The notes under the pieces are model-generated. The model searched no databases, was not told the origin of the DNA, and saw only the letters and a program-made list of their open reading frames with translations. Positions 34,271 to 46,191 of a stretch of DNA of 64,000 nt are shown one piece after another. The stretch covers positions 6,262,001 through 6,326,000 of the forward strand of contig OY540815.1 of assembly GCA_961205875.1 (NCBI GenBank). The letters run 5' to 3'. This DNA is from Sialis fuliginosa. Lineage: Eukaryota > Arthropoda > Insecta > Megaloptera > Sialidae. Numbering within the stretch: the stretch's first letter is position 1; each line of letters opens with the position of its first letter. The position numbers and the translations under genes are program-made.

Positions 34271-36301
34271 GCGTTTCATTTAGATTTTAAAATAAATATC
34301 AATTGTTTTGAATTATAAAATTAATTAATAATAAATATTTTATATTGTCTTTAAAATTATTTCAGTGATAATTGATTAACAAAGAAACGTCTATTTGGAA
34401 CTATTATCTATCATAAATACCAAATTCAATTGTAATATAAAGCATAATTTTCAACTGACATCTCTGGGATAATATGCATTGAAATAACGAAAATGACATT
34501 TAAAAAAAGATGGCCGCCGTAAAATTTTGGTAACAGTTTCATATACGGACTAGTATCGGTTGTTATGTATCCATAGTATTTCCTAATCTAAGATTGAACT
34601 GTTAAATCCAGATAACTATTTACAAACAAGATGGTGATGACATTTTCGTTGATAATATCTTCTATTCAATTATGAAATAATAAAATGATATTATTATTAT
34701 TGTGGGTAAAATAAATATTGAGAACCACTGTTATATTGTATGAATGTATTTGTAGCCGGATGCCAACTGTTTCTTCAGTAGTTTGTGTGTGGTCATTTCT
34801 GTTAACACACTCATTTCTTTTGATCACACGTTTTTTTCTATAAAACAATTATTAAATTACGCGGCATAAGTTGAAAGCTTATAGATACGTAACTAAATAG
34901 ATATTATTTACATTGGTATTAATTATATATCACGCCCACTACACTCGATCAATTTTTATTTTAAATTAAATATTATCTTTTTATATTATTTAAGTATAGT
35001 AAAGATAATCATAAAATTAATATTGAACAATTAACAGTAAACATTTCATCAAAATCGGTTCAGTAGTTTATTTCTTTCAAAACTGGTTCTTTTGCCTGAA
35101 GTTGAACTCGAAAACTCAAATTATTTATTTGATTAATTATAATATTTTTAGAAAATATTTAGCACATTACAGAATTTCTCTCAAACCGTATACTGTATAA
35201 AAAAAGTATCTGTACAATTAACGAATAAGTACTCAAAAGCGGTTTCCCCAAGTACATAATCTCTCTAATTAGCATAGAAGACAATCAATTAATTGATGTG
35301 TAAGGGTTAATTAACCTTTTGAACGCTAGGATATCCACAATTTGTAAACGATCATAGTTGCAATGAGGCAAATTTGATAGCCAATTATAGTCACGGTGTA
35401 AAACTGTTCGGAATGTATGGCTAATTATCCGGAACATTACAAACCTCTTCTTTATAACAACGAATGACATAGGTATTATCTAGTCATGTGGGGTGATCAC
35501 AAAATCCTACAACTTCAAAGTTACTGTTTGTTTGATAAGTAGAAGCTAGAATCTAATGTTTTAAAAAATCGCTTCTTTGTGGCATATGTATTATCTAGTC
35601 GTATGGGGCGATCATAAAGTGCTACAACTTTATCTATATATGTTACAATATTATTGTTGAAGTTATACTTCTTTAGACGCACCGCCACACATTTTTGCTA
35701 CGTCATGATGTTCGGATAATACATTTCGGAAAAGTTCGAGTAAACTCGGGGAGCTGAACGACTGCTTACACTACTGTATGCTTGTCTCTCTCAAATTCGC
35801 TCGATGTGGATTATATATTTTTGGTAGCTTTTGATGCCCCTATTACTGATAAACGACATTGACGTGAATACGCAGTAAAAATACGAAGCAAGCCGGAGAA
35901 AAATTAGATATTTATTAAAACATTGACTTATAAACACATGATATTATTATTGGATCGCCCATGACATACAATAAAATAATCAAACTTTATGATCACTTCT
36001 TATATGAAAATACAATATGTCCATACATGTATGTATAATAGATTGTATATATGTGTGCATCTGGCGCCTAAGTATGATATAATGTTTGTATGCTTTATTT
36101 TTTACATGTGTATGTTACTTTAATGTGCCCGTATATATACTACCTATATTATATGTATGGAAATTTATTTAAATTTCTATACACTATTTATTCTTTTTAT
36201 TTACTTACGTAATGCAATGCTAGTGCAAAAAAGTACTGTATAATAATATGTAGGTACCTATATATTTAATATAGCCTTTTTCTTGTTTATTTTTATTATA
36301 A
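34271..36301. other. Gene-free AT-rich stretch with a local direct repeat
   Basis: A segment of about 46 bp (TATTATCTAGTCATGTGGGG onward, 35474) recurs at 35588 with changes. A Helitron-like fragment (TTTCATCAAAATCGGTTCAG) is at about 35043. No gene was supported. Confidence 0.45.
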
Positions 36302-36618
36302 TCCATACTATTATTATAAATGTGGAAGTGTGTTTGTCTGTCTGTTTGTTACCTTTTCACGGTTAAACCACTGAACCGATCTTGATGAAATTTGGCAGGG
36401 AGATAGCTTGCATCCCGAAGAAGGACATAGGCTACTTTGTATCCCAAAAAATGTATAAAACATAAAAAAATGAGTGTGTGACATTTGCATGTGCAACAGG
36501 ATATACTTTTTTGCGTAATGACATCTAGCGTGCAAATGCGAAACTAAAAACCTGTTTTATCGACTATCGTAATTGAAATCTGTACTACCACGCGGACGAA
36601 GTCGCGGGTAACAGCTAG
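36302..36618 (+). mobile_element. Complete non-autonomous Helitron
   Basis: Inserted between A (36301) and T (36619). It begins TCCATACTATTATTATAAAT and ends CGCGGACGAAGTCGCGGG..CAGCTAG. The terminal hairpin pairs CGCG with CGCG and AC with GT around GAA, with one bulged G. It is 317 bp with no Rep or helicase. This copy defines the family seen as fragments at 1825, 7535, 10931, 22555, 25431, 33240 and 63477. Confidence 0.85.
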
Positions 36619-36847
36619 TTTTATCATAAAATCGTAAGTTAAATGACAAAATATATTTCAATTATAGAGGAAAAAGGTTTTATTTAAGTCAATTTTTCAT
36701 ACTGACAGTTTTGTAACTTCACTAACCATTTAAACTGTTATGTGGGTACAAAATAAAAAATAATTGGGTAGCAAATAAAAGACCTAGCAATTTATTTTCT
36801 CTCCTGAAAATTGCCTACTAGAATATCCAAGTATTATAATAGAATAA

Positions 36848-37645
36848 AACGGCCAAGTGCGTGTTGGGTACGCACTTGATAGGTTTCCGTAGTCATTACG
36901 ATTTATAAACAAGAGTTATTTCAATTTTTTTTATAAACTATTCTAGCTACAGTGTTCGTTATAATTTTCATTGAAAGTACTGAGAAACTAAAAGTTACAT
37001 TCTGGATTTTTTTTTTAGATTTTTTGCATCGATAGTTTAGAAAGTAGAAGGGTGGAGGGTACGTTCTGATAACGACATTTAAATGCAAATATATCGTGAC
37101 TGAAGGATTAAAATCAAAAGGTCATATAACATTTTTTGTTACATTTTAGGAGACCTATCTAATGATACCCCACTCAATGGGGTAAGTGAAAAAAATAATT
37201 ACGTACAATTTTCAGTCTATGGAAGGGGGTCCAAAATAATTTTGACAGTGTTCGTTATAATTTTCAGTGATAGTACTAATTAAAAGCTACATTCTGAATT
37301 TTTTTTCAGATTTTTTGAATAGATAGTTTAGAAATTAGGGGGGAGGGGACGTTCTGATAACGACATTTAAATGCAAATATATCGTCACTGAAGGGTTAAA
37401 ATCAAAAGATCATTTAGCATTTTTTTGTTGCATTTTAAGAGACCTATCTAAAGATACCCCACTCAATGGGGTAAGTGAAAAAAAGTGAGTACAATTTTCA
37501 GTCTGTGGGCGGGAGATCCAAAAAAAAAATTTTTTCAAAAATCTTATCATTTCTGTTTTTATGTTATCAGTTTTCGTCCGTATACCAAATTTCATCTTAA
37601 TCGGCTTAAAATTTTCATATAGTTTTCTACGGAAACCTAAAAATC
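36848..37645. mobile_element. Repeat element with internal 297-bp tandem duplication
   Basis: Near the left edge a hairpin (AAGTGCGT..ACGCACTT) and GATAGGTTTCCGTAG occur. The right edge has CTACGGAAACCTA, so the edges are inverted. Two tandem units start with CAGTGTTCGTTATAATTTTC at 36951 and 37248. Noncoding. Confidence 0.65.
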
Positions 37646-37802
37646 GATGTGAATTGTGAAGTGAATCTTTTTGCCGGTAAAATAAATTTGTTATACTCTC
37701 TATTATCTTCTAAAGTGAATACGATTTTTGGCTAAAAATCAATAAAATTCAATATAAATTATTTTTTTAGTATACCTATACTCGCACACGATTTTGATTT
37801 TA

Positions 37803-38388
37803 TACAGGGTCTTTCAAGTTCGAGTTTCTTTTTCAGCAGTGTTTTGTTCTGACAGTTATCATAGTTTTTTTTGTTTTTTGTTTGACATAAATCAAGTTGA
37901 AAGTGTACAATTTACTAAAATGAATTCGATTTCGCTCGAAAACCGTATAAAAATAATCAAAATCCAACGAAACAATGAATTTATTGCGAACGAAATTCCA
38001 GGGAAGAATAATCTCAAGAAATTCTGAAGCAATTTGGCCGCCAAGATCGCCGGATTTAACGCCTTTGGACTATTTTCTGTGGGGCCATCTCAAAGATAGA
38101 GTTTATGCAAATAAACCAGAAAATATTGAAGCCTTGAAAGACAACATTGTGCGCGAAATTGCCGAGATAGAGCCCCAATTATGCCGAAATGTCATCGAAA
38201 ATTTCACCAAAAGAATCGACATCTGTAAGCGTGCACACGGGGGACATTTGCAAGATATCATTTATCATACATAAATTGTAGACCCTCTACTACATAGGTA
38301 TATCAATAAACAGATGATGATTTTCCATTCAAAATGGGTGTTTAATTTTAATTTTAAAAAGAAACTCGAACTTGAAAGACCCGTTACA
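37803..38388 (+). mobile_element. Mariner/Tc1-type deletion derivative
   Basis: Ends are inverted over about 26 bp (GGGTCTTTCAAGTTCGAGTT and complement). The interior joins the first approximately 20 residues of a transposase (from ATG 37920, SLENRIKIIKIQ) to its C-terminus in another frame (38024-38274, containing WPPRSPDLTPLDYFLWG). The latter includes the last catalytic-triad region of Tc1/mariner enzymes. The DNA-binding and most of the catalytic domain are deleted, so the copy is dead. It could in principle be mobilised by a related enzyme. Confidence 0.85.
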
Positions 38389-38840
38389 TATTGATTTTTT
38401 TCCTGTCTGTCTGTTTGTTCATTCAGAATCAGAGTCGAAAACTACTGAACCGATTTTAATGGAACGTTCACTGTTAAAAATCCTAAAACACTAGAATTAG
38501 CTTAGAGGCTATATATCTGTTTAGTACAGTTGGTCGCACGAGCATTCACAAATTCATATTTGAGTAAAAAATTCAGAAAATATTACCAATTCGAAATTTA
38601 TTCTTAAAGTTTCGTTCCAGTTTGGGGGTTATATTTAATAATACCCAAAACTCGTGCGTTGTCTTGTTACGTGATTTTGTTTTTATTTTATTTATTTTTC
38701 CGATCACGACGACACAATCGCGGATACGCATGAACTGATTCGATTTACAGAGACAATGGCGGGTGGGTCTCATCCTTGGTACTGTACCTATATTTGTGGT
38801 CCAGTGGTCCCAAACGTACCTACGTCAAACCAGCCCAAAT

Positions 38841-39636
38841 GTTCTTCGTGCTAAATTCACTAAGGTAGTTAATTATTCAACAATTTAAATAAAAACCGAT
38901 AATGTTTAAATAAATTGCCTAGAATTGTTTAACCATTTAATTTTTATACAATTTAACTAAAAAATATTAGTTCGAAATTTTTCTTAAAACGCACCTGATT
39001 ATTTTTTCGTATATTTTTAATTTTTTGACAATTTCAATCTAAATCTAAAATGCAAACGTCAAAATGACATTTAATATGTCCAAGCAAGTGATAAATTGAG
39101 ATAAATCTTTATAAGGGAATATTTTACAACAAATTATAAATTTATTTACAGTTAATGTAGGTACTCATTGTCACCCTCTCAACTTCAACGACTTTTGGTA
39201 TCAGGGCAAAAGGGAACGTCCATTAATTACGATTTTCGAAATTTTCGCGCGCGCCCCCCACCACCTTATAAGGGTCCGTAAATCTATGGTAACCTCTCCT
39301 CTCACATCAGTCTTATAAATATTTTGGGATGTCAGCCTTCCCCCTTACACACGATTTTGATGATTTTGAAATGGGACCGTCCTAAAGCCAAACCCAACCA
39401 TCCGACCAAGTTTCAACAATATCGGTTCAGTGGTTCATAAGTTATGCGTGTGACAAGGATTCAGGGGATAGACGGACACACGGACGGGCGGACGGACAGA
39501 CAGACACGGAACGAAAAGTGTTTGTCTGACGTGAAACGGAAAAATCAATTTAAAATTTTGAAATCGGAGAACATTTTTTTCTCAATCTGAAACGATCACA
39601 AAGCTTCTCGTATCTCCGAAATTGCGAGGAAGCAAA
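38841..39636 (+). mobile_element. Family A element, copy 3
   Basis: Colinear with the other two copies from CTAAATTCACTAAGGTAGTT to GCGAGGAAGCAAAA, with only one minisatellite unit and an insertion of GC-richer sequence at about 39155-39310. The left end is diverged. Confidence 0.7.
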
Positions 39637-39808
39637 ATTATCTTAGAACAGAAAAAAATCAAGTCTGAAATACTGACGAATAAATTACTTTCTACAAAAT
39701 ACTTTTTTTAAATTTATTTATTATTTATAAAATCTAATTTACCACTTGTACTATTTGTATGGAACAATTTTTAACCCTATTAAGGTTGAACTAAGAAATA
39801 TCGAGATA

Positions 39809-40323
39809 CACATAGACGCATAGAGCATGGACCACGCATAGGGTGACCAGGTCTCAGGTTTTCACCCGGAGTCTCAAGGTTTATATATGTACTGTTTCTC
39901 CGGGCTCAGGGTTTCGGTGCTATTTCTCCGGGTTTTGTAATAATGATGACGACTAAAAAAAAGGTCGTCAAAAACAAAGCAAGGGGCGCAAAAGTGCAGA
40001 TTAGGATAATAAAATGTATTAAATAAAAATAAAAAGGATAAAATAAAAAATGGGGGTCTTCATTTACATGTCAGGGTTTACAAAAACTAAAACCTGGTCA
40101 CCATAACCACGCATTTAACTCGAAAACAGAGCCATGTCAAAAGAAAGAGATAAAAAATGATTTGGGTTACACTTGCCCTTATTTAAACAGGAGTGTCTAT
40201 TTCATTCTTATTAGGAAAAGAGATAGATATATCCCAAACGCCACAGCATCTCTCTCACTGTTTTGAAGAAATGTTACACCATTATGTTAATACAGAATGC
40301 GCGGTCCATGCTCTATGTCTATG
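39809..40323. mobile_element. TIR element carrying a nested hAT MITE
   Basis: CATAGACGCATAGAGCATGG at the left is mirrored by CCATGCTCTATGTCTATG at the right. A piece of the same family (CTCTGTTTTCGAGTCAAATG) is found at 61685-61710 downstream of NDUFAF5. It is interrupted by 39839-40105. Confidence 0.65.
39839..40105. mobile_element. hAT MITE with 8-bp duplication ACCACGCA
   Basis: Ends TAGGGTGACCAGGT and ACCTGGTCACCATA are inverted. ACCACGCA is directly outside both (39831-39838 and 40106-40113). 267 bp. Confidence 0.85.
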
Positions 40324-40350
40324 GTAATACACATGTATTTTTATTTTGAT

Positions 40351-42994
40351 AAGGTAACGGCACCGGTCTTGGCAAGCACCCCAGTAATGGCAAATGTTTA
40401 ATTAAATGTCCTGAATTTGAAATATGTGATGATATTTGATTATAATAATTTCTGAATATTAATCTATGTATATTTAACTGTCTTACAGCGTGATTTGATG
40501 ACAATCGGCCAATAGGTGTCAAAATGGTGGACATTTAAACATCGCGGATCAGTCGAAATTTACGTAGTGTGTATTTTCTTATGTAAATGATTAGTGGAGC
40601 GAGTTTGATTATTAGTGATTTTTATGCTGCTTAAATTTTTTTTTTTAAATGAAATTAATATGTTTCATTCTTGAACATATCTTAAAGATAAGGTCACCAC
40701 TAAATTTAATTTTATTGTTCTAGGAGGGGTTTTGTGTTCAATAACCATTACTGGGTATTCATTTTTCACTAATACCCAGTAGTGGCAGCGATGTTTTCAA
40801 ATGTAGTTTTCATTACTAGGTGTGAAAAATGTTAAGCAGGCGGGTTGAAATTATTAATATATAGTGAATTATAATTCTAAAGATAAATTTTCAATTAACA
40901 TATTCAAATTAGGTCAGGTAAGTATTAAGGAAAATTTACGATTGATATTATTTTATGCAAAAATATATAAAAACATAAAGTCAAATTCAAGGTAATTGTT
41001 ATGTTTGTTTGAATTGTTTAATGTACAAAAAAATATTGAATAATTAAGGCAGATCCGTATTAAGGAAGTAATTTAAATAATATTTTCTAAAAAACTATAT
41101 TCTATAGTTATAAGGTAAAAAAATAGTTGTTATATTGACAGTATTTGAATAAATTATAATATTGAAAATAAAGAACAGGCCCGTATTAACGAAAATTTAT
41201 AATATTTTATATTTAAAATATACAAAAATTTAAAGAAAAACTTAGACAGTTATGTTGATATAATTTAAATAAAATATAGAACTGTGCAGTTTAGGCAGAC
41301 CTGTAATAACGAAAATTTACAAATGATTTTTATCGTAAAAAATACAAAAAAAGAAAAATTAATGATAGTTATGTTAGACGTACCCACTTCGCTCGCGTTG
41401 TATAATTTTTTATACTTATTAACAGTAAAAATAATATTATTTTAAGATAGATATTGAAATATAATTTTTTTTATATTTTTTGCTTTTTATTCATTATAAG
41501 ATACTGGCATAACATATGTGATGTGAATTCATCATCAGAAGAAAGTGTGGTTAACATAAAGACGACTGTTAATTAACTTGCTTACTATAAATTTATAATT
41601 TATAAATTTTTATAATTAATTGTTAGTTAAATACTTGCTTATTATTTGTGATTTATAATTTGTTAATTAAAAAAATAAATTTAATTGTGTAACTATCACA
41701 CATGTGTTTTACTAAAGCATCTGCACAAATTATATTTGATAATATTAATTGTATATTTTTCTTAATACGCCCCAGACTCAAAAATCACAATATAACAACT
41801 GCGGATGGTAAACATGTTCATGTTTATATAATTTTTATGAAAAAATATTCATTATAAATTTTTCTTAATACGTGCCTGACTAAAATATTAATATATACAT
41901 TTTTGGTTTAACTACATCAATGCTATAACGGTTTCATTTTTATACAATTTTTATTAGAAAATATTAATTATAAATTCTTTTTAATACGTGCCTGGTTTAA
42001 ATATACAATATGCATTATTGGTTTAGTTACATCAAAGTCATAACTACCATTATTTAATATTTTCATTTTTATAGAATTTTTATCAGAAAATTTTCTAATT
42101 ATAAATTGTTCTTAATACGTATCTGACTAAAATATTCATATATACATTTTCAGTTTAACTACATCAATGTCATAACTGTCATTGCTTGTTTCATTTTTAT
42201 ATAGTTTTTATTGGAAAATATTAATTATGAATTCTTCTTAATACGTACCTGACTAAAATATTCATATATACATTTTCGTATTAACTACATTAATTCCATA
42301 ACTTAATACTAAATGGTTTCGTTTTATACAGTTTTTATTGGAAAAATTAATTTTAAATTCTATTTAATACGTGCCTGGCTTAAATATTCAATATACATTA
42401 TAAGTTTAATTACATAGATATAACAACTTCCATTGGTTAACATTTTCATTTTTAAACAAATTTTATGAGAAAATACTAATTGTAAATTCTTCTTAATACG
42501 TGCCTGGCTTAAATATTCAATAACATTATCGGTTTAATTACATCGATATCAAAAGTTCCATTGCTTAGTATTTAATTACTTATGATTTATTATTAAATAT
42601 TAACTATAAATTTTACTTAATACGACCCTGCTCTAATTAAAAATGTAATCTATTATTTACTTATTTATTTATTGTATGACATTTCATGATATTTACCTTT
42701 AGTTTAAAAAAAAAATGTTTATAACAAAGTACTAGAAATATCATTTTGCCATCACTGGGTTGCCATAACTGGTTTTACCTCTGCCACTACTGGAGAAAAA
42801 ACATGATCAAAATAAAAGGCTATAATTTAAAGAAAAAAACTATATTTGCGGATTTTGGTAATGAAATTGATTAAATAAAGAGTTACTTGTTTTATTAGTA
42901 ACATGAGTTCATGAAAATTACAAAAAACAAGCTCATTAATCCAAAAAAACTGAAAACTTGCTCTTATAGTGGCCACCATTGGTGCTTTTACCTT
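40351..42994. mobile_element. AAGGTA-family element split by a large insertion
   Basis: The left half (40351-40545) and right half (about 42735-42994) correspond to the two parts of the intact copy at 4457-5020, with ends AAGGTAACGGCACCGGTC and CCATTGGTGCTTTTACCTT. About 2.2 kb of foreign sequence lies between them. Confidence 0.75.
40912..42650. repeat. Two opposed tandem arrays, 104-135 bp units (foldback-like)
   Basis: Left array: units starting with GTATTAA-containing motifs at about 40912, 41047, 41177 and 41293. Right array: reverse-oriented units marked by CTTAATACGTGCCTG-like motifs at about 41761, 41865, 41980, 42112, 42238, 42363, 42494 and 42618. The unit sequence of one array is the reverse complement of the other. 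They are separated by about 340 bp. No coding capacity. The design recalls foldback (FB/Galileo-type) elements, but no terminal repeats or target duplication could be fixed. Confidence 0.75.
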
Positions 42995-43288
42995 ATAATA
43001 TAGAGAACATTTTGCTTAGAATTTACCATTATAATACATGTATACTAGGGTGGTCCTTATATGGGGTTAGGACGAATTTTAACCGGGCCGCCCCCCAAAT
43101 CAGCTCCAAATAATTTTAAAAAAATGTGGAAAAAGTTTCAGCCTTCTATCTTGAAAAATGGCCATTACCAGAGGGGAGTGATTTTCTCATTTAAAATACA
43201 CGTGTTTTTTCGATTTTTCAAAGTCTTGCGTACTAGAGTGTCTTAAACTCTTTCTAAAAATCTAGAATACTCATGAAAGCATTCCTGG

Positions 43289-43748
43289 TACTCATATTCC
43301 ATATCTAGATGGATAAATAAAATTTGTGATTCAACGTTGACAGCTATATATGGACCATTTGGTCATTTCATCAAGAGAAAATTTTTAATATTTTTTTTTG
43401 GTATATAATTTATGGATAATTTTGTCAGAAAAATGTTTGACAATAAAAACATTGATCTTGAAATAAAAAAAAAAGATTCTAAAATCAAAAAAGATCATTC
43501 CATATCAATTTCTAACTGGCGCGACCAATTTTTTTTTTGTTAATTTTAATTTTAGAATCAGATTTTTTTATTTCAAGATCAATATTTTCATTGTCAAACG
43601 TATTTCTGACAAAATTATCCAGAAGTTATACAAGAAAAAATGTTAAAAATTTTCTCTTGATGAAATGACCAAATGGCCCATATAGCTGTCAACGTTGAAT
43701 CACAAATTTAATTTATCCATCTAAATATGGAATATGAGTATGTAATAC
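43289..43748. mobile_element. Foldback element, about 190-bp arms
   Basis: TACTCATATTCCATAT at the left is matched by ATATGGAATATGAGTA at the right. Arms continue through GATTCAACGTTGACAGCTAT and complement to an AT-rich spacer at about 43485-43550. Confidence 0.8.
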
Positions 43749-44278
43749 CTTCCTAAAATGATATTAAATTATAATATATCTATTACTCTGGTAAAATAAT
43801 ATTTAATTAAATAAAAGTTTAAGCAAATGTACCGATAATTTGTTTTAATATTCAAATGTATATTTGCATATCTATATCAAGATTTATTTAAGGAGGGGCC
43901 AATGGACCAACAGATTTAAAGAATACACTCATATGCAAATATCGAATATTAACATTGACAGTGAATCATCAAAATAAATAGTGTATCATTGAAAAAAATT
44001 ATAATATATACTTAAAATCGTTATTTAATTGTTTTGAATAAAAACAGATACACATATTTTCTTCAGATTAAATTTGATTTATTAATGCTTTTTATTTTAT
44101 TTGAAAATTTAAATTGTTTTTACTATTTCTTATATTGGCAATACTACGGAGATAACCAACAAAAGTCTGCAAGCTGTCAAAATTAATAATGAAGTCATCG
44201 GTTTTTGGTGACATATATTTTACATAATTTTAATTTATATATTTATTTATATTTTTGTTTTAATTAATAAATCAAAAA
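43749..44278. other. AT-rich upstream region of TATDN1
   Basis: It should include the TATDN1 promoter and 5' UTR. No motif was recognised. Confidence 0.4.
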
Positions 44279-45421
44279 ATGGCATCTAAATTATCAGAAT
44301 TAACTACAGACAACAAAACTAGTGATAGTTGCAGCACGTCCGAAATTTCAGCGATGATGAAAGAATGCTATGAAAATTTAATTGTAATTGATGTCGGGGC
44401 AAATTTAACGAACAAAAAATACAGCAGAGATCTAGATTCTGTAATTAAACGAGCTAAAGACTCAGGTTCGTAGTACGAACGTTTTATATCATAATTCCAT
44501 TACCATATTGAAACATTTTCTAGGCGTACAAAAGTTTCTTGTACCAGGGACATCTGTTCGGACAAGTAAAGAAGCACTAAGGTTAACACGTATACATCCA
44601 GGTACATGTTACTGTGCAGCTGGAATGCATCCCCATGACGCCAGGTCTTTCAATATGGAATCATGGGAGGAGTTACGGGAAATTGCAAAGGCTCCTGAAT
44701 GTGTAGCGATTGGAGAATGCGGACTAGATTACAACAGGAACTTTAGTGAACCGGAAGAACAGAAGATCGTTTTTTTAAAGCAAGTAGAGCTGGCTTGCGA
44801 ATTAAGGAAGCCTTTATATGTGCATGAACGTGATGCACATGAAGATCTGTTAGAGATTTTACGTCCATTTGAAGAAAGGAAAGTTTTGCCTCCAGTTTTA
44901 ATACATTCGTTCACAGGAACAGCTGAACAAGCAGTATCGTATTTAGATCATGGTTTTTTTATAGGATTAACAGGTACGTAAACTAAATACTGTGTTATTT
45001 AAACTATAGTAAATGTTTACGTTGTATTTTTTTAGGTTACTTATGTAAAGATAAATCCGATACTGGCGTGCGTAAATTATTAGTCGAAGGAACAATCCCT
45101 TTAGATAAATTACTCGTCGAAACTGACTCTCCGTTTATGTATCCGAACACCAGGGCTTCCAAGTTACCTCCGCATGTTAAAGATGCTCTTACGGAAAGGT
45201 TAGAATATTACAAAAGTGCTAAAACGATTAATGTATTAATTGATTTTTTTTTGTGTAGATCTACGACATTTTTACACCGATATTGTACATTTCAACGAAA
45301 CGAACCTTGTTCATTGCCGGTGATTGTTGAAATGGTTGCAGCGTTCATGAACAAGTCCGCAGATGAGGTTGCGCTTGCGACTGCGTTCAATGCACTTAAG
45401 TTATTTGGAATGTCACAATAA
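44279..45421 (+). CDS. TATDN1: TatD-family deoxyribonuclease TATDN1
   Basis: Metal-dependent DNase of the TatD/amidohydrolase fold, related to human TATDN1 and Drosophila CG3358. Exons: 44279-44465, 44524-44973, 45036-45198 and 45259-45421, all with GT-AG introns of 58-62 bp and preserved frame, giving 320 codons. Family motifs seen: VDVGANLT near the start, AIGECGLDY (metal ligand E), YVHERDAHEDLL (H), VLIHSFTG (H), LLVETDSPFMYP (D) and RNEPCSLP near the end. The last intron (60 bp) has a length divisible by three and no stop, so simple translation reads through it. The spliced form restores LTERSTTFLHRY as in relatives. AATAAA at 45417-45422 overlaps the stop codon. Confidence 0.93.
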
Positions 45422-45440
45422 ATATTTTTTTCTCATGCTT

Positions 45441-45568
45441 TTAACCCATTTTCTACCAAAATAAACAACGATTAATATTAATTATTTAAAATACTGACAA
45501 TATGGAGTTTTTTTTTTTAATTAATTTATCAATTTTGACAAAAATACTTTTGGTAGATAATGGGTTAG
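45441..45568. mobile_element. Small TIR element in the TATDN1 3' region
   Basis: TTAACCCATTTTCTACCAAA is mirrored by TTTGGTAGATAATGGGTTA. It begins 19 bp after the TATDN1 stop, so it may be part of its 3' UTR or downstream flank. Confidence 0.65.
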
Positions 45569-46187
45569 TAATTATAAAATATATGCTTGTGCCACGTATA
45601 AGAGCAGCTATACTAACATTGATCAATATTATAGGAATTATTTTTTTATGGAGAAACTAATTTTAAAATCGTATACATCAATTTCAAGACTTCTCTATAT
45701 AATTTATACAATTAATTTTTACTATATTTATTTTATATTCGTCATATTTGTATTTAATTGTGATTAAAATTTTATTATAGGATTTTAAAACATATCAAAT
45801 TTAAAAATATAAACTTTTCTAACAAAAAAATTGGGAAAACGATACTTCCACATGGTTCGAAACCATGTTTTGAATTTTTATAGATTTATTAATTATCGCA
45901 CCGAAAAATGTATTTTCAAAGCACAAATTGTAAAAGAAAAAATTGTTATCTATTAATTATGTTTTTAACTTTTTGTTTTTATACCCACCTGTTTTTATAC
46001 ACTTTTTATTGTATATAATTATATATTTACTTTCTTATACGTGTAAATAAGAAAGAGCTTGTCTAACATCAAAATAATGGAAATTAAAATCTCAACCTAT
46101 ATGCACTGTATGGGAAAAGACTGAAACAACGGAAATTTGGCTTGATTTTACTCAATGAATACTGGATTTTGTCATTTCTTTCAGTTA
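45569..46187. other. AT-rich sequence, nothing recognised
   Basis: Only a short palindrome (CATGGTTCGAAACCATG at about 45852) was noted. Confidence 0.4.
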
Positions 46188-46191
46188 TTAA

